A DNA stretch of 64,000 bases from Paratinospora sagittata (taxonomy: Eukaryota > Streptophyta > Magnoliopsida > Ranunculales > Menispermaceae), in NCBI GenBank assembly GCA_035771175.1, contig CM069590.1, forward strand, positions 30,332,821-30,396,820, written 5' to 3'. Under the pieces are notes generated by a model, which saw nothing but the letters and a program-made list of their open reading frames with translations, did no database searches and was not told the DNA's origin. Within the stretch, counting starts at the first letter, position 1. The number at the start of each line of letters is the position of its first letter. This document shows, piece after piece, positions 23,200 to 35,124 of the stretch. A program made the translations under genes and the position numbers.

Positions 23200-24650
23200 T
23201 AACGCATTAGTTTGATCCCTGGTGTGTAGGGTAACCCCTCGATCAATCTTAGCACTAAAACTCTGAAAATTGCAAAGTCTTCAAAACACTTTCGATATAG
23301 AATTTCATTTTGACAAAAATGTTTTCCGAAAGGTTTTAATCATAATTTTAATGAGTTTTGAATTATTTAAAAGTGTTTATTCTTATATCAAAGTGTTTTG
23401 AGTCAATGAAATGGTTCTTTAGTGTCAAAATATTAATTTTTTAAAAATAAGGCTATCCAGCAATTGGCACGTTTTAGACTAAAATCTGATATTTCTAACG
23501 AGAAAAATGTGGGCACTTCTGCTTGCTCGATTTTTCTATTCCTTCACAGTTTTGCCAGGTTATCTTAATCGAAATATTCTCTAGTAACACCTAGATGATT
23601 CCCATTGTCTCGCACGCCCAAAAAACTTTAGATTGAACAATGTTTTGAATTCAAATCATTTTGTAGTACTCATTCTCTGATTTTCAAAAATACAACACGC
23701 ACGATATTTGCAAGTTAGATTGAGCTTTTCGAAGAGTTTTTCAAGAGAAGAAAGTAATGATTCTTGCCTTTGCAAAAAAAGGCTTCGAATTGAATCAAAA
23801 TTGCAATCTGTCTTGATGTTCAGCTAGTTTCTTCATTTTATCCCTTGTGTGCTAAGATTTGCAGAGGCTATCCCTTGTTTAAAATTCTAAGTATATGAAG
23901 TGGTCTCGGTAAGATAACACATCAAAAAGGAACACATCACCTGTTTTGCCTCAAGAACACATCAAACAACAGCTTTCGAATTCTACAAAGATCAAGCTCG
24001 AAGAACGAAGACATATCTCCTGTTTAACGCATTAGTTTGATCCCTGGTGTGTAGGGTAACCCCTCGATCAATCTTAGCACTAAAACTCTGAAAATTGCAA
24101 AGTCTTCAAAACACTTTCGATATAGAATTTCATTTTGACAAAAATGTTTTCCGAAAGGTTTTAATCATAATTTTAATGAGTTTTGAATTATTTAAAAGTG
24201 TTTATTCTTATATCAAAGTGTTTTGAGTCAATGAAATGGTTCTTTAGTGTCAAAATATTAATTTTTTAAAAATAAGGCTATCCAGCAATTGGCACGTTTT
24301 AGACTAAAATCTGATATTTCTAACGAGAAAAATGTGGGCACTTCTGCTTGCTCGATTTTTCTATTCCTTCACAGTTTTGCCAGGTTATCTTAATCGAAAT
24401 ATTCTCTAGTAACACCTAGATGATTCCCATTGTCTCGCACGCCCAAAAAACTTTAGATTGAACAATGTTTTGAATTCAAATCATTTTGTAGTACTCATTC
24501 TCTGATTTTCAAAAATACAACACGCACGATATTTGCAAGTTAGATTGAGCTTTTCGAAGAGTTTTTCAAGAGAAGAAAGTAATGATTCTTGCCTTTGCAA
24601 AAAAAGGCTTCGAATTGAATCAAAATTGCAATCTGTCTTGATGTTCAGCT
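22843..24650 (+). repeat. Recent amplification of an 825-bp D-type unit, about 2.2 copies
   Basis: Sequence from the deletion junction in monomer 27 to the one in monomer 28, and on to monomer 29, repeats with an 825-bp period and shares TCTCCTG, TCAAAACACTTTCG and CACGTTTTAGAC. The period is 825 because the 40-bp deletion and a 1-bp deletion are part of the unit. Confidence 0.9.
23200..24024 (+). repeat. Monomer 28 (825 bp), D-type
   Basis: The 40-bp deletion junction is at 23668-23671. TCAAAACACTTTCG lacks a further base, a change shared with monomers 29 and 31. CACGTTTTAGAC and TCTCCTG tie it to its neighbours. The 3' half repeats that of monomer 27 almost exactly. Confidence 0.95.
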
Positions 24651-24848
24651 AGTTCTTCATTTTAACCCTTGTGTCCTAAGATTTGCAGAGGCTATCCATT
24701 GTTTAAAACTCTAAGTATATGAAGTGGTCTCGGTAAGATAACACATCAAAAAGGAACACATCACCTGATTTGCGTCAAGAACACATCAAACAATAGCTTT
24801 CGAATTCTACAAAGATCAAGCTCGAAGAACGAAGACATATGTCATGTC
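24025..24848 (+). repeat. Monomer 29 (824 bp), D-type with exchanged tail
   Basis: It follows monomer 28 closely to about 24650, including the deletion at 24493-24496. It then switches to AGTTCTTC, TTTTAACCC, GCGTC and CATATGTCATG, the tail of monomers 25 and 26. This is the shortest complete monomer. GTGTCCTAAG is private. Confidence 0.95.
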
Positions 24849-25674
24849 TAATGCATTAGTTTGATCTCTGGTGTGTAGGGTAACCCCTCGATCAATCTCA
24901 GCACTAAAACTCTGAAAATTTCAAAGTCTTCAAAATCACTTTCGATATAGTATTTTATTTTGAAAAAAATGTTTTCTGAAAGGTTTTAATCAAAATTTTA
25001 ATGAGTTTTGAATTATTTAAAAGTGTTTAATCATATATCAAAGTGTTTTGAGTCAATGAAATGGTTCTTTAGTGTCAAAATATTAATTTTTCAAAAATAA
25101 GGCTATCCAGCAATTTGCACGTCTTAGACTAAAATCTGATATTTCTATCGAGAAAAATGTGGGCACTTCTGCTTGCTCGATTTTTCTATTCCTTCACAGT
25201 TTTGCCAGGTTATCTTAATTGAAATATTCTCTAGTAACACCTAGATGAGTCCCATTGTCTCGCACGCCCAAAAAACTTTAGATTGAACAATGTTTTGAAT
25301 TCAAATCATTTTGTAGTACTCATTCTCTGATTTTCAAAAATACAACACGCACGATATTTGCAAGTTAGATTGAGCTTTTCGAAGAGTTTTTCAAGAGAAG
25401 AAAGTAATGATTCTTGCCTTTTCAAAAAAAGGCTTCGAATTGAATCAAAATTGCAATCTGTCTTGATGTTCAGCTAGTTTCTTCATTTTATCCCTTGTGT
25501 GCTAAGATTTGCAGAGGCTATCCCTTGTTTAAAATTCTAAGTATATGAAGTGGTCTCGGTAAGATAACACATCAAAAAGGAACACATCACCTGTTTTGCC
25601 TCAAGAACACATCAAACAACAGCTTTCGAATTCTACAAAGATCAAGCTCGAAGAACGAAGACATATCTCATGTT
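24849..25674 (+). repeat. Monomer 30 (826 bp), D-type
   Basis: The 40-bp deletion junction is at 25318-25321. The 5' part follows monomer 25 but reads GATATAGTATTTTATT. AATCAAAATTTT, CTATCGAG, GATGAGTCCC and CCTTTTCAAAAAAAGG are its own changes. Confidence 0.95.
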
Positions 25675-26538
25675 TAACGCATTAGTTTGATCCCTGGTGT
25701 GTAGGGTAACCTCTCGATCAATCTTAGCACTAAAACTCTGAAAATTGCAAAGTCTTCAAAACACTTTCGATATAGAATTTCATTTTGACAAAAATGTTTT
25801 CCGAAAGGTTTTAATCATAATTTTAATGAGTTTTGAATTATTTAAAAGTGTTTATTCTTATATCAAAGTGTTTTGAGTCAAAGAAATGGTTCTTTAGTGT
25901 CAAAATATTAATTTTTTAAAAATAAGGCTATCCAGCAATTGGCACGTCTTAGACTAAAATCTTATATTTCTAACGAGAAAAATGTGGGCACTTCTGCTTG
26001 CTCGATTTTTCTATTCCTTCACAGTTTTGCCAGGTTATCTTAATCGAAATATTCTCTAGTAACACCTAGATGATTCCCATTGTCTCGCAAGCCCAAAAAA
26101 CTTTAGATTGAACAATGTTTTGAATTCAAATCATTTTGTAGTACTCTTGCTCTTTAACCTTCAACTTCAAATTTTATAAAACACTCATTCTCTGATTTTC
26201 AAAAATACAACACGCACGATATTTGCAAGTTATATTGAGCTTTTCGAAGAGTTTTTCAAGAGAAGAAAGTAATGATTCTTGCCTTTGCAAAAAAAGGCTT
26301 CGAATTGAATCAAAATTGCAATCTGTCTTGATGTTCAGCTAGTTCTTCATTTTAACCCTTGTGTGCTAAGATTTGCAGAGGCTATCCATTGTTTAAAACA
26401 CTAAGTATATGAAGTGGTCTCGGTAAGATAACACATCAAAAAGGAACACATCACCTGTTTTGCGTCAAGAACACATCAAACAATAGCTTTCGAATTCTAC
26501 AAAGATCAAGCTCGAAGAACGAAGACATATGTCATGTC
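25675..26538 (+). repeat. Monomer 31 (864 bp), first unit of trimer copy 1
   Basis: The start matches monomers 28 and 29, with GATCCCTGG and TCAAAACACTTTCG, but the 40-bp segment is present. The tail has GTTATATTGAG, TTTTAACCC and CATATGTCATG. It corresponds to monomer 34, 2597 bp downstream. Confidence 0.95.
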
Positions 26539-27405
26539 TAATGCATTAGTTTGATCTCTGGTGTGTAGGGTAACCCCTCGATCAATCTCAGCACTAAAAC
26601 TCTGAAAATTTCAAAGTCTTCAAAATCACTTTCGATATAGTATTTTATTTTGAAAAAAATGTTTTCTGAAAGGTTTTAATCATAATTTTAATGAGTTTTG
26701 AATTATTTAAAAGTGTTTAATCCTATATCAAAGTGTTTTGAGTCAATGAAATGGTTCGTTAGTGTCAAAATATTAATTTTTCAAAAATAAGGCTATCCAG
26801 CAATTTGCACGTCTTAGACTAAAATCTTATATTTCTAACGAGAAAAATGTGGGCACTTCTGCTTGCTCGAATTTTCTATTCCTTCACAGTTTTGCCAGGT
26901 TATCTTAATTGAAATATTCTCTAGTAACACCTAGATGATTCCCATTGTCTCGCACGCCCAAAAAACTTTAGATTGAACAATGTTTTGAATTTAAACCATT
27001 TTGTAGTACTCTTGCTCTTTAACCTTCAACTTCAGATTTTATAAAACACTCATTCTCTGATTTTCAAAAATACAACACGCACGATATTTGCAAGTTAGAT
27101 TGAGCTTTTCGAAGAGTTTTTCAAGTGAAGAAAGAAACGATTCTTGCATTTGCAAAAAAAGGCTTCGAATTGAATCAAAATTGCAATCTGTCTTGATGTT
27201 CAGCTAGTTCTTCATTTTATCCCTTGTGTGCTAAGATTTGCAGAGGCTATCCATTGTTTAAAACTCTAAGCATCTGAAGTGGTCTCGGTAAGATAACACA
27301 TGAAAAAGGAACACATCGCCTGTTTTGCATCAAAAACACATCAAACAATATAGCTTTCGAATTCTACGAAGATCAAGCTCGAAGAACGAAGACATATCTC
27401 ATGTC
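26539..27405 (+). repeat. Monomer 32 (867 bp), second unit of trimer copy 1
   Basis: Diagnostic changes are GAATTTAAACCATT, AGTGAAGAAAGAAACG, CTTGCATTTGC, AAGCATCTG and the 2-bp insertion in CAATATAGC. Monomer 35 shares these 2598 bp downstream, and part of the set appears in monomer 47. CATTTGC breaks one stem base pair of the hairpin. Confidence 0.95.
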
Positions 27406-28271
27406 TAATGCATTAGTTTGATCTCTGGTGTGTAGGGTAACCCCTCGATCAATCTCAGCACTAAAACTCTGAAAATTGCAAAGTCTTCAAAATCACTTTC
27501 GATATAGTATTTCGTTTTGAAAAAAATGTTTTCCGAAAGGTTTTAATCATAATTTTAATGAGTTTTGAATTATTTAAAAGTGTTTAATCTTATATCAAAG
27601 TGTTTTGTGTCAATGAAATGGTTCTTTAGTGTCAAAATATTAATTTTTCAAAAATAAGGCTATCCACCAATTTGCACGTCTTAGACTAAAATCTGATATT
27701 TCTAACGAGAAAAATGTGGGCACTTCTGCTTGCTCGATTTTTCTATTCGTTCACAGTTTTGCCAGGTTATCTTAATTGAAATATTCTCTAGTAACACCTA
27801 GAAGATTCCCATTGTCTCGCACGCCCAAAAAACGTTAGATTGAACAATGTTTTGAATTCAAATCATTTTGTAGTACTCTTGCTCTTTAACCTTCAACTTC
27901 AAGTTTTATAAAACACTCATTCTCTGATTTTCAAAAATACAACACGCACGATATTTGCAAGTTAGATTGAGCTTTTCGAAGTGTTTTTCAAGAGAAGAAA
28001 GTAATGATTCTTGCCTTTTCAAAAATAGGCTTCGAATTGAATCAAAATTGCAATCTGCCCTGATGTTCAGCTAGTTTCTTCATTTTATCCCTTGTGTGCT
28101 AAGATTTGCAGAGGCTATCCCTTGTTTAAAACTCTAAGTATATGAAGTGGTCTCGGTAAGATAACACATCAAAAAGGAACACATCACCTATTTTGCCTCA
28201 AGAACACATCAAACAACAGCTTTCGAATTCTACAAAGATCAAGCTCGAAGAACGAAGACATATCTCGTGTT
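27406..28271 (+). repeat. Monomer 33 (866 bp), third unit of trimer copy 1
   Basis: It has TTTGTGTCAATG, CCACCAATTTGC, AGAAGATTCCC, AAACGTTAG and GAAGTGTTTTTC. The hairpin arm is changed to CCTTTTCAAAAATAGGC. Its partner, monomer 36, matches best in the 5' third. Confidence 0.95.
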
Positions 28272-29136
28272 TAACGCATTAGTTTGATCCCTGGTGTGTA
28301 GGGTAACCCCTCGATCAATCTTAGCACTAAAACTCTGAAAATTGCAAAGTCTTCAAAATCACTTTCAATATAGAATTTCATTTTGACAAAAATGTTTTCC
28401 GAAAGGTTTTAATCATAATTTTAATGAGTTTTGAATTATTTAAAAGTGTTTATTCTTATATCAAAGTGTTTTGAGTCAATGAAATGGTTCTTTAGTGTCA
28501 AAATATTAATTTTTCAAAAATAAGGCTATCCAGCAATTGGCACGTCTTAGACTAAAATCTTATATTTCTAACGAGAAAAATGTGGGCACTTCTGCTTGCT
28601 TGATTTTTCTATTCCTTCACAGTTTTGCCAGGTTATCTTAATCGAAATATTCTCTAGTAACACCTGGATGATTCCCATTGTCTCGCACGCCCAAAAAACT
28701 TTAGATTGAACAATGTTTTGAATTCAAATCATTTTGTAGTACTCTTGCTCTTTAACCTTCAACTTCAATTTTTATAAAATACTCATTCTCTGATTTTCAA
28801 AAATACAACACGCACGATATTTGCAAGTTATATTGAGCTTTTCGATGAGTTTTTCAAGAGAAGAAAGTAATGATTCTTGCCTTTGCAAAAAAAGGCTTCG
28901 AATTGAATCAAAATTGCAATCTGTCTTGATGTTCAGCTAGTTCTTCATTTTAACCCTTGTGTGCTAAGATTTGCAGAGGCTATCCATTGTTTAAAACTCT
29001 AAGTATATGAAGTGGTCTCGGTAAGATAACACATCAAAAAGGAACAAATCACCTGTTTTGCCTCAAGAACACATCAAACAACAGCTTTCGAATTCTACAA
29101 AGATCAAGCTCGAAGAACGAAGACATATCTCATGTT
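28272..29136 (+). repeat. Monomer 34 (865 bp), first unit of trimer copy 2
   Basis: It is like monomer 31 in the start, CAATTGGC, TAATCGAAAT, GTTATATTGAG and TTTTAACCC. The tail differs, with AACAAATCACC and GCCTC plus CAACAGC. CACCTGGATG, CTTCAATTTTTA and CGATGAG are private. Confidence 0.95.
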
Positions 29137-30003
29137 TAACTCATTAGTTTGATCCCTGGTGTGTAGGGTAAACCCTCGATCAATCTTAGCACTAAAACTC
29201 TGAAAATTGCAAAGTCTTCAAAATCACTTTCGATATAGAATTGCATTTTGACAAAAATGTTTTCCGAAAGGTTTTTATCATAATTTTAATGAGTTTTGAA
29301 TTATTTAAAAGTGTTTATTCTTATATCAAAGTGTTTTGAGTCAATGAAATGGTTCTTTAGTGTCAAAATATTAATTTTTCAAAAATAAGGCTATCCAGCA
29401 ATTTGCACGTCTTAGACTAAAATCTTATATTTCTAACGAGAAAAATGTGGACACTTCTGCTTGCTCGATTTTTCTATTACTTCACAGTTTTGCCAGGTTA
29501 TCTTAATTGAAATATTCTCTAGTAACACCTAGATGATTCCCATTGTCTCGCACTCCCAAAAAACTTTAGATTGAACAATGTTTTGAATTTAAACCATTTT
29601 GTAGTACTCTTGCTCTTTAACCTTCAACTTAAGATTTTATAAAACACTCATTCTCTGATTTTCAAAAATACAACACGCACGATATTTGCAAGTTAGATTG
29701 AGCTTTTCGAAGAGTTTTTCAAGTGAAGAAAGAAACGATTCTTGCATTTGCAAAAAAAGGCTTCGAATTGAATCAAAATTGCAATCTGTCTTGATGTTCA
29801 GCTAGTTCTTCATTTTATCCCTTGTGTGCTAAGATTTGCAGAGGCTATCCATTGTTTAAAACTCTAAGCATCTGAAGTGGTCTCGGTAAGATAACACATG
29901 AAAAAGGAACACATCACCTGTTTTGCATCAAGAACACATCAAACAATATAGCTTTCGAATTCTACGAAGATCAAGCTCAAAGAACGAAGACATATCTCAT
30001 GTC
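29137..30003 (+). repeat. Monomer 35 (867 bp), second unit of trimer copy 2
   Basis: It starts TAACTCATTA. From GAATTTAAACCATT on it follows monomer 32, with AGTGAAGAAAGAAACG, AAGCATCTG, CAATATAGC and CTACGAAG. The 5' part instead resembles monomer 34, so the trimer copies are not simple duplicates. Confidence 0.95.
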
Positions 30004-30869
30004 TAATGCATTAGTTTGATCTCTGGTGTGTAGGGTAACCCCTCGATCAATCTCAGCACTAAAACTCTGAAAATTGCAAAGTCTTCAAAATCACTTTCGA
30101 TATAGTATTTCATTTTGAAAAAAATGTTTTCCGAAAGGTTTTAATCATAATTTTAATGAGTTTTGAATTATTTAAAAGTGTTTAATCTTATATCAAAGTG
30201 TTTTGTGTCAATGAAATGGTTCTTTAGTGTCAAAATATTAATTTTTCAAAAATAAGGCTATCCACCAATTTGCACGTCTTAGACTAAAATCTGATATTTC
30301 TAACGAGAAAATTGTGGGCACTTCTGCTTGCTCGATTTTTCTATTCCTTCACAGTTTTGCCAGGTTATCTTAATTGAAATATTCTCTAATAACACCTAGA
30401 TGATTCCCATTGCCTCGCACGCCCAAAAAACTTTAGATTGAACAATGTTTTGAATTTAAACCATTTTGTAGTACTCTTGCTCTTTAACCTTCAACTTCAG
30501 ATTTTATAAAACACTCATTCTCTGATTTTCAAAAATACAACACGCACGATATTTGCAAGTTAGATTGAGCTTTTCGAAGAGTTTTTCAAGTTAAGAAAGA
30601 AATGATTCTTGCATTTGCAAAAAAAGGCTTCGAATTGAATCAAAATTGCAATCTGTCTTGATGTTCAGCTAGTTTCTTCATTTTATCCCTTGTGTGCTAA
30701 GATTTGCAGAGGCTATCCCTTGTTTAAAACTCTAAGTATATGAAGTGGTCTCGGTAAGATAACACATCAAAAAGGAACACATCACCTGTTTTGCCTCAAG
30801 AACACATCAAACAACAGCTTTCGAATTCTACAAAGATCAAGCTCGAAGAACGAAGACATATCTCATGTT
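30004..30869 (+). repeat. Monomer 36 (866 bp), third unit of trimer copy 2
   Basis: It has TTTGTGTCAATG and CCACCAATTTGC, as in monomer 33. It then acquires GAATTTAAACC, CTTCAGATTTT and CTTGCATTTGC from the monomer 32/35 lineage. The D-lineage tail GCCTC plus CAACAGC closes it. Confidence 0.94.
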
Positions 30870-31734
30870 TAACGCATTAGTTTGATCCCTGGTGTGTAGG
30901 GTAACCCCTCGATCAATCTTAGCACTAAAACTCTGAAAATTGCAAAGTCTTCAAAATCACTTTCGATATAGTATTTCATTTTGACAAAAATGTTTTCCGA
31001 AAGGTTTTAATCATAATTTAGATGAGTTTTGAATTATTTAAAAGTGTTTATTCTTGTATCAAAGTGTTTTGAGTCAATGAAATGGTTCTTTAGTGTCAAA
31101 ATATTAATTTTTCAAAAATAAGGCTATCCAGCAATTGACACGTCTTAGACTAAAATCTTATATTTCTAACGAGAAAAATGTGGGCACTTCTGCTTGCTCG
31201 ATTTTTCTATTCCTTCATAGTTTTGCCAGGTTATCTTAATCGAAATATTCTCTAGTAACACCTAGATGATTCCCATTGTCTCGCACGCCCAAAAAACTTT
31301 AGATTGAACAATGTTTTGAATTCAAATCATTTTGTAGTACTCTTGCTCTTTAACCTTCAACTTCAAATTTTATAAAACACTCATTCTCTGATTTTCAAAA
31401 ATACAACACGCACGATATTTGCAAGTTATGTTGAGCTTTTCGAAGAGTTTTTCAAGAGAAGAAAGTAATGATTCTTGCCTTTGCAAAAAAAGGCTTCGAA
31501 TTGAATCAAAATTGCAATCTGTCTTGATGTTCAGCTAGTTCTTCATTTTAACCCTTGTCTGCTAAGATTTGCAGAGGCTATCCATTGTTTAAAACTCTAA
31601 GTATATGAAGTGGTCTCGGTAAGATAACACATCAAAAAGGAACACATCACCTGTTTTGCGTCAACAACACATCAAACAATAGCTTTCGAATTCTACAAAG
31701 ATCAAGCTCGAAGAACGAAGAAATATGTCATGTC
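30870..31734 (+). repeat. Monomer 37 (865 bp)
   Basis: It has GATCCCTGG, TTCTTGTATC, CAATTGACAC, TTCATAGTTTT and TTTTAACCC. CAATTGACAC and TTCATAGTTTT recur in monomer 41. GTTATGTTGAG, TTGTCTGC and GAAGAAATATG are private. Confidence 0.95.
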
Positions 31735-32560
31735 TAATGCATTAGTTTGATCTCTGGTGTGTAGGGTAACCCCTCGATCAATCTCAGCACTAAAACTCTG
31801 AAAATTTCAAAGTCTTCAAAATCACTTTCGATATAGTATTTTATTTTGAAAAAAATGTTTTCTGAAAGGTTTTAATCATAATTTTAATGAGTTTTGAATT
31901 ATTTAAAAGTGTTTAATCATGTATCAAAGTGTTTTGTGTCAATGAAATGGTTCTTTAGTGTCAAAATATTAATTTTTCAAAAATAAGGCTATCCACCAAT
32001 TTGCACGTCTTAGACTAAAATCTGATATTTCTAACGAGAAAAATGTGGGCACTTCTGCTTGCTCGATTTTTCTATTCCTTCACAGTTTTGCCAGGTTATC
32101 TTAATTGAAATATTCTCTAGTAACACCTAGATGATTCCCATTGTCTCGCACGCCCAAAAAACTTTAGATTGAACAATGTTTTGAATTCAAATCATTTTGT
32201 GGTACTCATTCTCTGATTTTCAAAAATACAACACGCACGATATTTGCAAGTTAGATTGAGCTTTTCGAAGAGTTTTTCAAGAGAAGAAAGTAATGATTTT
32301 TGCCTTTGCAAAAAAAGGCTTCGAATTGAATCAAAATTGCAATCTGTCTTGATGTTCAGCTAGTTTCTTCATTTTATCCCTTGTGTGCTAAGATTTGCAG
32401 AGGCTATCCCTTGTTTAAAACTCTAAGTATATGAAGTGGTCTCGGTAAGATAACACATCAAAAAGGAACAAATCACCTGTTTTGCCTCAAGAACACATCA
32501 AACAACAGCTTTCGAATTCTACAAAGATCAAGCTCGAAGAACGAAGACATATCTCATGTT
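31735..32560 (+). repeat. Monomer 38 (826 bp), D-type, last in the window
   Basis: This is the rightmost 40-bp deletion, with the junction at 32214-32217 and the preceding base changed to GTGGTACTC. The first third matches monomer 30 in TATTTTATT and CTGAAAGG. The tail is GCCTC plus CAACAGC. Confidence 0.95.
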
Positions 32561-33419
32561 TAACGCATTAGTTTGATCCCTGGTGTGTTGGGTAACCCCT
32601 CGATCAATCTTAGCACTAAAACTCTGAAAATTGCAAAGTCTTCAAAATCACTTTCGATATAGAATTTCATTTTGACAAAAATGTTTTCCGAAAGGTTTTA
32701 ATCATAATTTTAATGAGTTTTGAATTATTTAAAAGTGTTTATTCTTATATCAAAGTGTTTTGAGTCAATGAAATGGTTCTTTAGTGTCAAAATATTAATT
32801 TTTCAAAAATAAGGCTATCCAACAATTGGCACGTCTTAGACTAAAATCTTATATTTCTAACGAGAAAAATGTGGGAACTTCTGCTTGCTCGATTTTTCTA
32901 TTCCTTCACAGTTTTGCCAGGTTATCTTAATCGAAATATTCTCTAGTAACACCTAGATGATTCCCATTTTCTCGCACGCCCAAAAAACTTTAGATTGAAC
33001 AATGTTTTGAATTCAAATCATTTTGTAGTACTCTTGCTCTTTAACCATCAACTTCAAATTTTATAAAACACTCATTCTCTGATTTTCAAAAATACAACAC
33101 GCACGATATTTGCAAGTTATATTGAGCTTTCCGAAGAGTTTTTCAAGAGAAGAAAGTAATGATTCTTGCCTTTGCAAAAAAAGGCTTCGAATTGAATCAA
33201 AATTGCAAACTGTCTTGATGTTCAGCTAGTTCTTCATTTTAACCCTTGTGTGCTAAGATTTGCAGAGGCTATCCATTGTTTATAAGTATCTGAAGTGGTC
33301 TCGGTAAGATAACACATGAAAAAGGAACACATCACCTGTTTTGCATCAAGAACACATCAAACAATAGCTTTCGAATTCTACAAAGATCAAGCTCGAAGAA
33401 CGAAGACATATCTCATGTC
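32561..33419 (+). repeat. Monomer 39 (859 bp), E-type
   Basis: It has a D-lineage start with GATCCCTGG and GTGTTGGG and an E-type tail with TTTATAAGTATCTG. AACCATCAAC, CTTTCCGAAG and GCAAACTG are private. The tail half matches monomer 42. Confidence 0.95.
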
Positions 33420-34284
33420 TAATGCATTAGTTTGATCTCTGGTGTGTAGCGTAACCCCTCGATCAATCTCAGCACTAAAACTCTGAAAATTGCAAAGTCT
33501 TCAAAATCACTTTCGATATAGTATTCCGTTTTGAAAAAAATGTTTTCCGAAAGGTTTTAATCATAATTTTAATGAGTTTTGAATTATTTAAAAGTGTTTA
33601 ATCTTATATCAAAGTGTTTTGAGTCAATGAAATGGTTCTTTAGTGTCAAAATATTAATTTTTCAAAAATAAGGCTATCCAGCAATTTGCACGTCTTACAC
33701 TAAAATCTGATATTTCTAACGAGAAAAATGTGGGCACTTCTGCTTGCTCGATTTTTCTATTCCTTCACAGTTTTGCCAGGTTATCTTAATTGAAATATTC
33801 TCTAGTAACACCTAGATGATTCCCATTTTCTCGCACGCCCAAAAAACTTTAGATTGAACAATGTTTTGAATTCAAATCATTTTGTAGTACTTTCGCTCTT
33901 TAACCTTCAACTTCAAATTTTATAAATCACTCATTCTCTGATTTTCAAAAATTCAACACGCACGATATTTGCAAGTTAGATTGAGCTTTTTGAAGATTTT
34001 TCAAGAGAAGAAAGTAATGATTCTTGCCTTTACAAAAAAAGGCTTCGAATTGAATCAAAATTGCAATCTGCCCTGATGTTCAGCTAGGTTCTTCATTTTA
34101 TCCCTTGTGTGCTAAGATTTGCAGAGGCTATCCCTTGTTTAAAACTCTAAGTATATGAAGTGCTCTCGGTAGGATAACACATCAAAAAGGAACACATCAC
34201 CTGTTTTGCATCAAGAACACATCAAACAACAACTTTCGAATTCTACAAAGATTAAGCTCGAAGAACGAAGACATATCTCATGTT
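33420..34284 (+). repeat. Monomer 40 (865 bp), A-type
   Basis: It has GTAGCGTAAC, ATTCCGTTTTG, TTTCGCTC and AAATCACTC. The shortened GAAGATTTTTC and AGTGCTCTCGGTAGG are shared only with monomer 43, 2564 bp downstream. AGATTAAGC is private. Confidence 0.95.
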
Positions 34285-35124
34285 TAACGAATTAGTTTGA
34301 TCTCTGGTGTGTAGGGTAACCCCTCGATCAATCTTAGCACTAAAACTCTGAAAATTGCAAAGTCTTCAAAATCACTTTCGATATAGTATTTCATTTTGAC
34401 AAAAATGTTTTCCGAAAGGTTTTAATCATAATTTAAATGAGTTTTGAATTATTTAAAAGTGTTTATTCTTGTATCAAAGTGTTTTGAGTCAATGAAATGG
34501 TTCTTTAGTGTCAAAATATTAAATTTTCAAAAATAAGGCTATCCAGCAATTGACACGTCTTAGACTAAAATCTTATATTTCTAACGAGAAAAATGTGGGC
34601 ACTTCTGCTTGCTCGATTTTTCTATTCCTTCATAGTTTTGCCAGGTTATCTTAATCGAAATATTCTCTAGTAACACCTAGATGATTCCCATTGTCTCGCA
34701 CGCCCAAAAAACTTTAGATTGAACAATGTTTTGAATTCAAATCATTTTGTAGCACTCTTGCTCTTTAACCTTCAACTTCTAATTTTATAAAACACTCATT
34801 CTCTGATTTTCAAAAATACAACACGCACGATATTTGCAAGTTAGATTGAGCTTTTCGAAGAGTTTTTCAAGAGAAGAAAGTAATGATTCTTGCCTTTGCA
34901 AAAAAAGGCTTCGAATTAAATCAAAATTGCAATCTGTCTTGATGTTCAGCTAGTTCTTCATTTTAACCCTTGTGTGCTAAGATTTGCAGAGGCTATCCAT
35001 TGTTTAAAACTCTAAGTATATGAAGTGGTCTCGGTAAGATAACACATAAAAAATGAACACATCAAACAATAGCTTTCGAATTCTACAAAGATCAAGCTCG
35101 AACAACGAAGACATATCTCATGTT
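34285..35124 (+). repeat. Monomer 41 (840 bp), 25-bp deletion
   Basis: It starts TAACGAATTA. It lacks 25 bp of the tail: the two GAACACATCA motifs that normally flank that segment are collapsed to one at 35055-35064. ATTAAATTTTC and CTTCTAATTTT match monomer 44. The deletion explains why the local trimer offset is 2564 bp, not about 2590. Confidence 0.95.

Larger units (their letters stand above)
25675..30869 (+). repeat. Higher-order trimer, two copies, offset 2597-2598 bp
   Basis: Monomers 31-32-33 pair with 34-35-36. The strongest link is the second unit, which shares GAATTTAAACCATT, AGTGAAGAAAGAAACG, AAGCATCTG, CAATATAGC and CTACGAAG. The third units match mainly in the 5' third. Confidence 0.85.
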
